Shown here piece by piece: positions 34,109 through 46,195 of a stretch of 64,000 nucleotides of DNA. A program made the position numbers and the translations under genes. The stretch is from Abelmoschus esculentus (lineage: Eukaryota; Streptophyta; Magnoliopsida; Malvales; Malvaceae). The DNA lies in contig JAUCBN010000062.1 of NCBI GenBank assembly GCA_035048815.1, positions 3,792,001-3,856,000 of the forward strand, given 5' to 3'. Numbering within the stretch: position 1 is the stretch's first letter; every line of letters begins with the position of its first letter. The notes under the pieces are model-generated. The model saw only the letters and a program-made list of their open reading frames with translations, was not told the DNA's origin and searched no databases.

Positions 34109-35116
34109 GACCTAACTCTTTTTTTTTAAAAAAAAAAGAAGTCCTCAGTAGAGTCGCCAAGTTATCTCAACCACTTTTTTAGGCAGTTCAACGTTTTTTT
34201 TTTCTTTTTAAAAACTAAAACAACGGGGTCGCCACCAATTTTTTATAAAGGTGTGATTGGATCACCTAAAAACGGTTTATTTTAATAAAATTATTTTGTT
34301 TTATTAAAACAATAATTTTATGGTCTGCGAAAAAGACAAAAACAGACTCGAGAGTCGGTAATGTGTGAGGAAGGGTTAACACTCCCACAACGCCCAAAAA
34401 TTGGTACCTAGCCGATTTCAATGTGTTTTAATGTCGGAATTTGCAAGTTTGTATAAAATTTAAGTTATTGTCCATTTATGAATTTTGATTCTATTTTAAC
34501 GATCCTACTGCAAAGAGAGTAAACTTTAATCACCGCCAATATTTCTGGCACTAACTCGTTACCTCCCTTTAGTAAGACACCGCATTAATTAGATTTAACA
34601 TTTTAATCAAACAGGCAAAGAAATTTAGGTGTGTTAAATGTTTTTATTATTCTAAGTTAGTGATTATTAGCCTAAAAAATGTCTAAGTAAATTTTACATA
34701 TTATGGTTCAAATATTAGTAAGTGTGTTTTATTAATTTGATGTGAAGAGAATTTTTACTAAACTTCAAAGGCTCTAAATTAACTAAGGTTGTAATATTAA
34801 AGAACCTAACTCTAAGAGTTTTATCTAAACTAATACTATAAAATAGTTAAATATTTTAAATTAAGAAATTTGATGAAAACACAATATTCCTCTTAAAATA
34901 TGAATTAAATGAAATTATTATAGCTCATTTTATTTGAAATTATTATAAAGTTCAAAAACACCATTATTCAACTTTTGTTTTAAAATAAAGATCAAAACAA
35001 CATATTTTAAAAATTCATCAAGTGTTCATGTGAAATATAAAATAAGAAAAAATAAAGATTTTTATAACTATAAAAGTTACTCTGAATAAATTCAAAATAA
35101 ATAAATAAAGAGTAAG
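34109..35116. other. Noncoding, retrotransposon-like leader motif, then AT-rich spacer
   Basis: At 34210-34430 there is a stretch with GGGGTCGCCACCAATT, GTGTGATTGGATCACC and GAGGAAGGGTTAACACTCCC, a combination I recall from untranslated parts of plant LTR retrotransposons; the element is not identified. 34430-35116 is AT-rich with no gene seen. Confidence 0.4.
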
Positions 35117-36301
35117 TGATAAGTGTCCAAAAGTACTATTTTTATTGCCCTTTTTACTCTTATTATTGTTAGAATTAAGCATAATATTAATTGCATTATT
35201 AGTCATTCATACATATTTACATAATTTCCTTAGTTTGTGTATTTAATTTATATTTTGGTTAATTTTGTGGAAAAAGGTATTGTGGTTGTGTGTTTCCTTA
35301 TTTGTAGGATTTGATGCTAATTTAAAGGTATCACAAGGAGATAAAGTTGATTCTAAAAGTCATGGAGAGATTCTAGGAGATCATGGAGAGATTCTAGGAG
35401 ATTGGACTTGATAAAGAAATAAAGATTTGAATTAATTTGAAATCTCTAAAGAGATAATTATCTCTTTATCAAATTAATACTCGTCAAATAATTTAACCAA
35501 GCAAGATCCTATAAAAAGTGAAGCACTGGCGTCAAACAAAGGGAGCCGATCGTGGGAGAGAGTACACAAAGAGGCTGCTGATTTCCTTTGTATTTTCCTT
35601 CTTGTTTTTTCTCATTTATTTCGAGTGATGAGAGGAATATTTCTTTAGATATTTTACCCAGCCATGAACTAATTTAAAGTTGGCTTGGGTTATTTTGTTT
35701 TGTGGTTTGATTTAGTTGAATTCTATTTAAGCTTTTGAGTGTTCTTAGTTAAGGTTTGTCTATTATTGGTATTTATTTGGTTTGCGGGAGAATTGGAAAG
35801 GACCCCGATAAACGATTCATTTATCTAGATTCGGGAGAATTAGATTCACGAAACGAATAGGCATGGTTCGATCCAAGTGCGAGAGAACTAATACGGCTTA
35901 GGGATAAGTGTAGGATTTCAACAGCTAATAGAAGCTACGCTTTGCCGAACCTTAAGGATAGTCGCCCAAATTGCCCGAGCAATTCCCTCATCGCAATTGC
36001 CCAAACATTCTACGAACTGACAACTCAAAGAATTGACATAGGCAAGGAAGAATTAATTCTTCCATCATTCCATAATTCAGGATAACCCAACCAAATCTCT
36101 CTTATCGATTACTCCAATTTATTTTTTTTGTTTGTTTTATTATTTTATTCAAACCTATCATCAATTTGTGTCTTTATTTTACAGTGTGATAACGTAAGCA
36201 AAGTGACCCAAACCAATCCCTGTGGAGACGATATCTAATCTATACTATTACTTGCGACGTGTACACTTGCACCGTTTGTGTTGCACTCAAATCACGCAAC
36301 A
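35117..36301 (+). repeat. Athila-like solo LTR
   Basis: About 1185 bp, starting TGATAAGTGTCC and ending CACGCAACA. Flanks GTAAG (35112-35116) and GCAAG (36302-36306) match at four of five bases. The 3' half has CCCTGTGGAGACGATATC and TTGCGACGTGTACACTTGCA, the counterpart of the ends of the LTRs at 1-14 kb. There is no PBS or internal region. Confidence 0.75.
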
Positions 36302-36430
36302 GCAAGAGCAAAATACTAGTAAAATGAACTTCTCTTCTTATATTCAACTTAAAATTTTCAATAAAAATTTGTGAGTTCTCTAAAAACTAATCAAAATACC
36401 AGAAAAATGAGCTTCTCTTCTTCTATTATT

Positions 36431-36480
36431 AAGTGTGTGGTTGTTATCCATAAGGTCGGATGTTCAAGCCCTTTTCTAAT
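36431..36480 (+). pseudogene. tRNA-Asn relic
   Basis: Lacks the first roughly 24 nt; the anticodon loop TTGTTAT still shows GTT. The T arm is recognisable. Confidence 0.6.
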
Positions 36481-36645
36481 GTTATTTTTCATTTGAAATT
36501 CTACTTAAATTTTATTGCAATCTCAAAATTAACGCAACATGATACTCAATCGTAAACCCATCTCAAAATACAATTATACACATATGTTAATCAAAATAAA
36601 AAAACTAAAACTGGTTATATGCAAAAAGTTGGGAACTTGGTTCAT

Positions 36646-36721
36646 TAGATTATTAGCTTAGTTGGTTAGAGTGTAGTGTTAATAATGTGATGATTTCAAG
36701 TTCAAGATCTATATGAGTAAT
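36646..36721 (+). pseudogene. tRNA-Ile relic
   Basis: ATTATTAGCTTAGTTGGTTA and the loop TTAATAA are left of a tRNA-Ile(AAT); the stems are mostly lost. Confidence 0.55.
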
Positions 36722-37130
36722 TTATTTTTATTTACTTTTTTTTTCCAATATCGATATTGTTTCCTTCAATTTAGTAGCTTCCGAATCATGCAAATCCACT
36801 TCTTACCGTTTTATTCACCTCTCTCTTTTGTTTATTTTCATCTCTATTTGTTTATTTATTGGAAATATATAAAACAATAAGGGTTCTCCTTCTACATTAT
36901 TTAGTTCTTTTTAAATATATAATTTTCTTTATGACACTGTTTTATATTCGAATTCTAACAAAAAAATTATATTGAATATAAAGATTTCAAAATTGATGCA
37001 AATCTGTCAGTCTGTTTTTTTTATTTAAAAATCACCATGATAAACTCTATAATATGTTGCTATATTTCTATTCAAAATCAAATAAATACAATTTCAACAA
37101 AATTTGTACAATGGAGTTCATTATTTAATG

Positions 37131-37519
37131 TCACATTTTATCAATATATATATAATTAAGTCAAATTGTTTAGAGTTATGAAAATAAATTTTGAAGAATA
37201 ATTTATTTGAGACGAACATGATTAATCGAACTAATATGTCAATCATAAGTAAGATTAACTTTTGGTTTTGAAAGGTCTAATACGAGGTTCTTCACAACTA
37301 TTTTATTTGTACGATAAAGTAATATACATTTTAATATATGTATAAAATATATAGTACATGTTTTAAAATATTCTAGGTTAAAGTACATAATTGGTTAATA
37401 AGCTATCCCTAAAAGTACACAATTGGTCAAAGCTTGATGCTTTGTTTAAGCTATAAATTCGTGAAATAATACATCTACACAGAGACCTACATCTATAATC
37501 TCCTATTAAGTCTTTAGAT
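37131..37519. other. AT-rich spacer
   Basis: No gene, RNA or clear repeat seen. Confidence 0.5.
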
Positions 37520-37957
37520 TCACATTTCGATTTCGGAAATCCTTGAAAAACGCTCTAGTAACCAAGAAAACTTTGTCCTCAATTCATCAGATCGTTTGAA
37601 ATCCTTAAAAGAATTGATTCAGTGGTTTATCGATTGAAACTTTTAAGTGAATTTGATAAGATCTATAACGTCTTCCATGTCTCGATGCTAAGAAGGTATA
37701 GATCAGACACCTCTCATGTTTTGAAAATCGAAGAGGTAGAATTCAATCCCAACTTGTCTTGTGAATAACTGATACAAATTCTTGATAGAGAAGATAAAAG
37801 ACTTTGAAACAAAAATATATCCCTAGTAAAGGCCCTGTGGAAGAATCACAAAATAGAAGAAGCCATTTAGAAACCTGGGGCTATGATGAGGGATCAGTAT
37901 CATCACTTGTTCAACTCAGGTAAATTCAAGGACAAATTTATTTTAAGAGGGAAGAAT
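37520..37957 (+). pseudogene. Tekay-like pol C-terminus with chromodomain, decayed
   Basis: Readable blocks YRLKLLSEFDKIYNVFHVSM and LRRYRSDTSHVLKIEEVEFN, then ALWKNHKIEEA and RDQYHHLFNSGKF, with stops between. They align with the same region of the element at 21314 (FHVSMMRRYRSDPSHV). The purine-rich tract before 37958 fits a polypurine tract. Confidence 0.75.
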
Positions 37958-38325
37958 TGTAATACCCCAAATCTTAGACTAGAAGTATACCTTGCTTAAT
38001 CATGAATAAAATTCAAGTTGAATTGCCATCTAGGGAAAGTACATGAATCACTTATAGGACTAAATTGAAATAAAACAAAACTTAATGGTCAAATTGTAAT
38101 GATACAATCAAACAAATAGATTAAATGAAATTGGGACTGAATTGAAAGAAAATGAAAATTCAATGACCAATTAAGGATGGACTAATTTGAATTATAAGGG
38201 AAAGAAGAAGCTTGCATGCTAAATTCCCTAATTCTTAAATATACCCTTGATTAATCTTTAATTAATGACTAATTAAGGATAAAATTGTCCTTTCCCTAAT
38301 CTAGTCAAGATGAATTATTTTTAAT
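37958..38325 (+). repeat. LTR fragment starting TGTAATACCCC
   Basis: Directly follows the polypurine tract of the decayed Tekay-like element, so it is the start of its 3' LTR. It is broken by a copia insertion at 38326; the far end is not found. Confidence 0.6.
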
Positions 38326-38563
38326 TGTTATGAATATCTTTATTCATGATGGATATCCATATATTAAATTAAAATTTAATGGGCTTTATTATTAAGGTTT
38401 AATACCCATTGAAATTAAGATTTTCTATAAATATAGACTTTTGGAGAAAGCATTGTACACAACCCTACTTTGAGAATATAATAAAAATATCTTTCTTTTG
38501 TCTTTCATCTTTGTTCTCCTATCTTATTCTTATTATTTATTTTCTTCACAATATTAATAACTT

Positions 38564-38576
38564 TGGTATGATCGCC
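38564..38576 (+). promoter_or_regulatory. Decayed Met-type primer binding site of copia element
   Basis: TGGTATGATCGCC, against the usual TGGTATCAGAGCC, directly after the 5' LTR. Confidence 0.6.
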
Positions 38577-38654
38577 TCATTAAATACTTATTAGCATAAT
38601 GCTATATGAATTATTTCCCCGAGTATTTTTATTAAGAGATTTAGCTCTAAATTT

Positions 38655-39290
38655 TTATTGTTGTGTACGTCGATGATTTGAATATCGTTGAGACTCATGA
38701 AGAGATCTTCTCAGATCTTTGAGCATCAATCGGCATACAGAAAATATGCTTAAAGAGACTTTACATGAATAACGCATATTCATTGATCACCCTTATGGTT
38801 GTTATGTCTCTTAATGTAAACGATCCATCTCACCCTCGAGAAAAGGGTAATGATACTCTTAGTTTAAAAGCACAATATATAAATTATTTGATCTGGAAGC
38901 ATCGTATCTTAGTTGGTCCAAAAATATTATTTAAGTGCTACGAGATCATTACCTTTAAATAATTGTTATGCATGAGGTAAAGTCGAAATATGTGTTTGGC
39001 TAAACATATCCTGAAGATATGTGAATTGCTTTCACAAGATAAGATGCAAGCTATCTTGTGTAGAGATAATGCAAAATTTATATCTCAAGGTGGATATATC
39101 AAATGTGATAAAACGAAACATATTTTTTTAGAGTTTTGTCCCTCATGATCTTTAGAAGAATAGTATTTAATGAATCGTTTCAAGTAATAATTTGAAAAAT
39201 TTATCCATTAATGCATAATCTACTTCAATATTTGAAGATTGTATTCGATATTGAATTATAAAGATTCAAAGATCTTATGTGATATTTTCA
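38655..39290 (+). pseudogene. Ty1/copia pol remnant
   Basis: Short stretches recall copia reverse transcriptase and RNase H: VDDLNIVETHEEI near 38668, VVMSLNVNDPSHPRE near 38795, and QGGYIKCDKTKHIF near 39085. All are broken by stops. Integrase and gag are absent. Confidence 0.65.
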
Positions 39291-39746
39291 TGAGGGGGAG
39301 TAAATACGCGTTGCACTCTTTTTTCCTTAACCGAGGTTTTGTCCCAATGGGTTTTCCTAGTAAGGTTTTTAATGAGGCAACATGTTATGCATATCAAAGA
39401 TGTGTATACTTTTTCCTTCACTGAGAAATTTTTTCCATATGGTTTTTATCTTAGTAAGATCTTAACGAGGCACATTATCTTTATGGTTATCCAAGGGGGA
39501 GTGTTATGAATATCTTTATTCATGATGGATACCCATATATTAAATTAAATTTTAATGGGCTTTATTATTAAGGTTTAATACCCATTGAAATTAGTGTTTC
39601 CATCTTATTCCTATAAATATAGACTTTTGGAGAAAGCATTATACACAACGCTACTTTGAAAATATAATAAAAATCTCTCTTTTGTCTCTATCTTTGTTCT
39701 CCTATCTTATTCTTATTATTTATTTTCTTCACGATATTAATAACTT

Positions 39747-42733
39747 TTAAATAAATATTAAATTGAATATGGATTCGATGCACAATGAACCATATTTAAA
39801 ATATAAGGTTTGATTAATCATTTCTTTTTTATTTTATTAATCTAAAATTATTATTTAAAACATTTGACCCGAAATGTTATATTTGGGCCTTAAACCTAAA
39901 CTCGATCATAAAATTTCATTCGTAAAAGCCTATAAAGTAAATCCATTATCTAAAATAAGTTCATCTAATTAAAAATGATATAAATGCAAGTATTTTCAAA
40001 AGACTAAATAAGTCTCTAAATATTACAATCATTTAAAATATTTGACTTAAGCCCATAAAACAAATCCATTATCCAAAATAAGTTCATCCAATTAAAATGT
40101 GATGGTTGATGAGTTTTTTTCATTGTCTGAAGAATGATATGGGAATTGTGAAATAGGGTTCGATGGTTTAGGGTTTATATTAATAGTTAATTTACTAATA
40201 TTAGAAAAATAAAAAGGATATGATTAGTCAAACATTTGATTTAGATATCGTTAAGTGTAAAGTATTAATAGTGTATAGTGGTGTGTATCATTCGTTCAAC
40301 ACTTATCCTATATATAGAAACCTGATTACCTAGTTTCGGACTCGGTAAGATCCGGTAGATTTTTATATAGTATTAGTTTCGGTGGGATCAGGACTGGATC
40401 CAAAATTTAGATCTCAGTCATAACCGGGACTGAGACTAGATCTTGATTTTTGGATCCGGTACCTGGTGGGTACCCAATAAAATCGGGACCAATACCAAAT
40501 ATCCGATATTGGTTTTCTTTCGTTTATTTTTCTTATGAAACTTTCTCTTTATGTATAAATATTGTGAGTATGACTAGTTTTAAAACTTTAATTTTAAAGC
40601 CTACAATGTTCTAATTTTATTATTTAATATTATTATTGGTGATTAAATTTTTTTTTTTCAATTACTCATTTTTTTAAGAATAAACTAATTGATCAGGTAC
40701 CGGGTATTGAAACTGATTCCTACCAATAACGGGACCGATTCTTAAAATTTAGGACCTGATGTGACTGGAACCGAGACTGATTCTAATTTTTAAAAACCGA
40801 TAATTACCGAAATCGAGATCAATTTTATTTAAATTGACCAGGTATCCGATATTATCCGTTCCTAGTGTACACCGAGGAATTTTTGTTTTTCAAAGTGATA
40901 ATCAGGGAGGGGAAGAGGTGGTTATCATGTGATAGTGGTCTGAATTAGTGGAAAATGTGTCTGGTTAATAAAAGGATTTGATATTGTGTTTGCTTCAACT
41001 GGAAGGCAAGGGTAAAAGGAGTTGATGGGTTTGTTTCAAGTCCAAGGCAAGGGTTCCACCTCTATAATTAAGTTGAAAATAACATGGATGGATATCTTAG
41101 GTTATTTATTTCATCTCTTAGTTAAGATATTTAGGTTTTAATTTTCATTATTTATAATATAATACATTTTATGATCATTAATTTATCAGTAAAACACTTA
41201 CGGTGAATAAGAATAGGATATTGATTCAGGGTTGAAGGTAAAATATAAATAATTTAATTATTTTTAAAAAAAACAATAAATAATAATAAATGATGAGGGT
41301 GATCGTAAGTTATAAATAATTTATCAGGTAGTTACTTAAAGATGAACATATATGATTGTATAGACTATGGATGACATAGTGAAAAGGGTTCATGATATAA
41401 TCTCTCTAATGCCACTTTAACATTTATAGAATTTTTTATTGTAATTTATAAAAATATTTAAAAAAATATAAAAAATATTAAAATGTTTTAAAAATATAAA
41501 AATATTATTATTAATTTGGAAATTATTTAAAACCAATCAATTATAATTTTTTAAAATATTATAATATTTTAAAATTATAAAATATTAAAAAATAAGAATA
41601 TTAAATATTATTATTCAATTATAAAAATGGTTTTAAAAATATATAAAATTTTATTTTAAATTTTAAAAATATTATTAAACATTTTTAAAATTCATAAGTT
41701 TTCAAAAGTAAAAAACACCTTTCTTTACGCTGAAACCGTTTATTAATTTTCTATGTCGTGGTCCTTGTGAAAAATAAAAATGCCCATTATAAAGTCTAGA
41801 AGCTTCATGAAAGGCCTACCTAATTTCTTAATTTATAAACAGATTAATATATATATATATATATATATATATTTCCGTTCTTAAAATTTAGCTCCAAGAT
41901 TTAATTTAAGATTTAAGATTTTATAATTAAATATATGAATTTATTTTCAATATTTAATTTAGTTCTTAAAATCACACTCAACCACTATAAATGAAGGCAC
42001 ATCCCAATCTAGCTTCTACCTCCCTAATTAATGTTGATAACCTATATTTTAATATTTTTTTTAAAGATAAAATTTTAATATATATTATATAAAATTAATT
42101 TTATAAAAATCTATATATTTATATTCTAAAATATAAATTTAATTTTTAGCCTTATCTCTAAAAAGCTAAAGTCTAAATTTTAAATTCATATACTGTAAAT
42201 TTTAGATAGTAACCTTAAATTTTAAACTCCAAAACTTAAATACCTAAACTTTAAACCTTATATTAAAATTCTATCTTCTAAAATTAAAAGGTACATATAA
42301 ACTAAAGTTTTCATAGTTTGTGTATTATATTTTTTTTTATATTTTTAAAGTAGTTTATATTTATACTTGTCGAAAGGTCAATCTGATTAATTTTGGTCGT
42401 AAAATTTTTATATTTTTTGAGATTTAATTAATATTTTTATTTCTTAACGTGTGTAATGTGTCTTATTATTACACTCATCGCTGAATCCGAACTATTATAA
42501 TTATGAATCGAGATTTTCAAGTTAGAAATCATTTTAGGTCTTATCTTTCATCTTCAACTTACTAAAGGGCACACCATACTAACAGTTATTAACCTAACTG
42601 CAAGTGTTTGATGTGAAGTATCTACTCATGTCTCTAGGTAGAAATTATTAAAATTAAATTACTCTCGTCTCAATAAATTAATAACTCTTTGTTATCCAAG
42701 AGTGACACAAGGTTGGGGTCTTTGTAGTAAGTT
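39747..42733. other. AT-rich spacer with minor repeats
   Basis: No gene is seen. It holds a two-copy direct repeat with 123-bp period (39926 and 40049, TAAATCCATTAT / AAATAAGTTCATC words), a stretch at 40330-40870 rich in GGTACC, GGGACC and TCGGTTTT-like words as in decayed hAT-type MITEs, and a (TA)n run at 41852-41874. Confidence 0.5.
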
Positions 42734-42748
42734 AAAAATTAAGGTCAA

Positions 42749-42912
42749 GCGCGAGTTATCTAACCTCAGTGATTAAAAGAATAGTTGTTATTCCTAGAGG
42801 TCACGTGTTCGAGCACCAGTAATGCTAGTAAAGTGATTGAGCGATTAATATCCAGTAGTTGAGAATATACTCTAGAACGGATATTACTATAATCACTGTT
42901 AGCTGAATAAAA
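42749..42912 (+). mobile_element. tRNA-derived SINE
   Basis: 164 bp with a Pol III A-box-like segment (TCTAACCTCAGTGATT), a B-box-like segment (GTGTTCGAGCACC), and an A-rich 3' end. It is flanked by a perfect 15-bp duplication, AAAAATTAAGGTCAA, at 42734-42748 and 42913-42927. The family is not identified. Confidence 0.82.
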
Positions 42913-42927
42913 AAAAATTAAGGTCAA

Positions 42928-43746
42928 AATTCTCTCTTGCTAACACATGATGTTGCCCTTAATATGAACAAAAACATATGCATGTGATGGACACTTAAGG
43001 ATAGTGATCACTTTGATATATACACCTAGCATGCAAGAAAAAGGTTTTAATTAACACTTATCAGCTAGTGATCTTATATGTAATAGATTTTGGAATTTTG
43101 TTTTTTCTAGTATTTAGAAGAAATAATTGTGTATAAAATTAGAACTAATCATGTGGTCTAGGTGAAAAAAAATATTATTATTCATATATGATCTAGATTT
43201 GAGTAATATATTTATCAAACCTATTTATTATTAAAGGGTTAAAATTAATAAATATATATTATCTTATAACCACGTTAAACAATTAAAAAATTATGTATAA
43301 AAATATGTAGTTTTTACATTAGATCTGCTAGACAACTTATTCGGGTGACAATTAAACCCTGACACATCTTTTTATTACCATTTATATTTGGTTTTCTCTA
43401 AATTTTATCTTGATTTTATCCTATAGTTAATGGACTCTAATTTTTAAAGATCAAAGATCAAACATTGAAAATATTAAAAAATAAATTATTTTTACTTAGA
43501 TTCTATTTTTTATGGGTGGTTAACTTAACCAATTGATTAAGTGTTAAATTTTATTTTATTTCTCTACTTAAGTTGCTGATTTACTCTATTAATTTACTAA
43601 ACATGGCAGCTGAAAGCAAATTTAATAAACTGAGATCCAAAATAATTAAGTCAAACGCCTTAAACAAAGTTTTTTTGGGGCCAGACCTTTCCGAACATCT
43701 AATTATATTACAATTATGAAATGAATTGACTAATATTATTCTAAAG
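42928..43746. other. AT-rich spacer
   Basis: No gene, RNA or repeat recognised. Confidence 0.5.
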
Positions 43747-43962
43747 GGTTAATTACTGGAATAGTCACTTATGTTTTTGTTAGTATAGTTTTGGTCATTA
43801 ATTTTTAAAAATGATCTATTCATGTAGTTAACCCGATTTCAGACGTTAGAGTGACCAAAAGTTTATAACCCGAAAAAGTAAGTGACCTTATCAATCATTT
43901 TTTAAAATTGATGATCAAAACTGTACTGGAATAAACATAAGTGACCATTCCAATAGTTAACC
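43747..43962. mobile_element. Palindromic MITE
   Basis: 216 bp forming a near-continuous stem. The left end GGTTAATTACTGGAATAGTC pairs with the right end, whose complement reads GGTTAACTATTGGAATGGTC, and pairing goes on for about 75 bases. The superfamily is not determined. Confidence 0.75.
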
Positions 43963-44515
43963 TAAGGGTGAGCAAAACTCGACTCGACTCAAAAAAACTG
44001 AATAATTCGACTTGACTCGAGACGAAAATAATCGACTTGTTTTGATCGACTCGAAATTTCATAAACTCGACTCGAAAAAATTTTAAATAAAGTTCGAGTT
44101 GTAAAATGGAAATTCTAATAACTCGAATAACTCGAAATTTTTAATAATTAAAGATTTATTTTTAAGTTTGAGATAAGTCTCTAAATTTTTTATGATATAT
44201 ATACATTGATATATAAAAAAAAAGATAAAGAAATATTGCTATATATGAAAAAAAATATGAAGAAATAAATATATATACACATATTTTATATGATTAGAGA
44301 AATTCGTTTAAAGTAGAATGAAATCGTACTATAATATGATAAATAATAACAATTAAATATTTATAGAAACTCGAAAACTCGATTCGATTCGACTCGAATT
44401 TTTTAAACTCGACTTGAATCGGAAAAAAATCAAATAAAGTTTGAGTTATAAAATATGACTCATCAACTCGAATAACTCGAAATTTTTTAACTCGACTCGA
44501 TCGAATACTCACCCT
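43963..44515. mobile_element. hAT-type MITE
   Basis: 553 bp from TAAGGGTGAGC to ACTCACCCT, filled with CTCGACTCGA-type subterminal repeats. It is flanked by the 8-bp duplication AGTTAACC (43955-43962, 44516-44523). The 8-bp length and the AGGGTGAG ends fit hAT. Confidence 0.85.
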
Positions 44516-44523
44516 AGTTAACC

Positions 44524-46195
44524 CTATTCCAAAACATGTAATCTAGAACAGCTTGTCACATTATCATGCTTGTGAAACCTCACAAGTTGCATCTTTTAAT
44601 TTTGCTAAACTAATTGACGTCTCAACCCCTAACCTTATCACAGTCAATCACTAGCAGCCTCACAAATGATTGAATCTCCCTTTGGGAGGTAGACACACAC
44701 CAAACTCTTACTTAAGAACAGCTAATTATGCTTAAAAATAAGGGATTACAAGGCCATTTGTCTTCTTCAATCAAACCTAATTATTTGGGGATTGTCCACA
44801 ACTTTGTGCTGCCTCATGCCACAAGTTTTATTAGGTAGTATCTTGGGTTTAGTACATTTACTTTAATTTAATATAATTTGATCACTTAGTTCGAATAGGT
44901 AACATCGTTAATTATTTCAGTGAACATCCTAACGTAGATTTTTCTATTAAATATACATACCGAACATGAGAACGTTGTTTTTTAAATAAAAATCTACATC
45001 AATGTTTTTATTGGGTTATTATATCATGCACAGTTCGAATTGTATAAAAAATATTCTAAAAGCATATCAATATTCACATTAAAAATTAAAATTTAAATAT
45101 TTAACCTTAAAATTCTATCTCTTAAATTATAAACCCTAAATTCTAACCCTAAACCTTAAATCTTAAATTAACTTCATAAACCCTAAATTAAACACGTTTA
45201 TAAAAAATTATTTTAATTAAGTTACAGATGAAAATAAATGAGAAAGGTAGAGTAACATGTGTGCATAAGAGTTAAAATTTTGATTTTTTTTTTATCAAAA
45301 AGATCTATCATATATAACTGATTCAATAAATTTCAAACCTAAAGTCCTTGCTTAGATTAATTAAGATCAATGTGCTGATGGTAACTGAAGATTAAAGTGA
45401 TGAATGCAAATCCCATTCACACACAAAAAAATCTAAATAATTATTAAATTTGTTATAATATAAAAAAATTATAAATATTAAAATTCGAACGTATACTAAT
45501 AACTTAGTATCACTTAAACATATCTTAAGTTTAAATCTTTGTATATGTAAAAAAATCTTTGTACGAGACTCACCTACCAATATCATATTTATGACACGGA
45601 TCAATCTAAATTAATCAGAATAAAACTCTAAAAAAACGAAGATCCTAATACCAACCAAGTCAATCAAGCTTTGTGTTGAGTGATTAGTTGTCATTGAGTA
45701 TACTAGAGGTGTAAGAAGCAAAGAAAAGAACAAAACTAGTAAAGTAGGAACGTGTCTTAGAAGCACAATAATATTATTGTATTTGAGGATTCATATCCTT
45801 TCTGGCATTCTTTTAATTCTGGGTTGGGGTGGTGACAAATCCAAGCCTAAACTCTCTCTTTCTCTCTCAAGTGTTTAACACATTTCCACCCAAGAAAATT
45901 GAAGAATTTAAATCAAATTGAAAGAAAAAAGAAAAGGGAAAAATACCCATCATAAAACTTTATACATAGAACACATTATTCATTTCTTTTCATAGAAGAA
46001 TTCAGTTTTTTTTATATGATCGTTGTTTGATCGATACGGACAAAAAATTCGAAAGAATCTTATAAAATGTTTGAATAAATAAAAAATATAAAAAAATCAA
46101 AAACATCCAATTCACCATTGGATGAATAATCAATTGTAATGAAGAAGAAAAGTTAAAAAAAAAAAAAAAAAAAAGTAATTTCTTTAACCTTGTTT
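44524..46195. other. AT-rich spacer downstream of the zinc-finger gene
   Basis: No gene seen. Scattered CCCTAAA words at 45120-45190 are not a telomere array. A run of about 21 A at 46154-46174 becomes poly-T shortly after the stop codon of the zinc-finger gene. Confidence 0.5.

Larger units (their letters stand above)
36302..37130 (+). repeat. Diverged copy of the tRNA-pair repeat (copy D)
   Basis: Same order as 15012-19324: a tRNA-Asn relic (36431-36480), TGATACTCAATCGTAAACCC-like words, GGTTATATGCAAAAAGTT, a tRNA-Ile relic (36646-36721), then sequence ending near TATGTTGCTATATTTC. About 17 kb from the other copies and clearly older. Confidence 0.7.
38326..39746 (+). mobile_element. Internally deleted Ty1/copia retrotransposon
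   Basis: Two direct LTRs (38326-38563 and 39502-39746) start TGTTATGAATATC. A Met-type PBS lies at 38564 and AAGGGGGAGTG precedes the 3' LTR. Only about 940 bp of internal sequence remain. Flanks TTAAT and TTAAA match at four of five bases. The 3' LTR has about 18 bp that the 5' LTR lacks. Confidence 0.82.

Noticed and set aside
41852..41874. (TA)n run as a possible regulatory or origin element
   Set aside because: A simple microsatellite in AT-rich DNA, with nothing else to support a function.
45120..45190. CCCTAAA words, possible interstitial telomere repeat
   Set aside because: The words are scattered and differ in spacing; no tandem TTTAGGG array.
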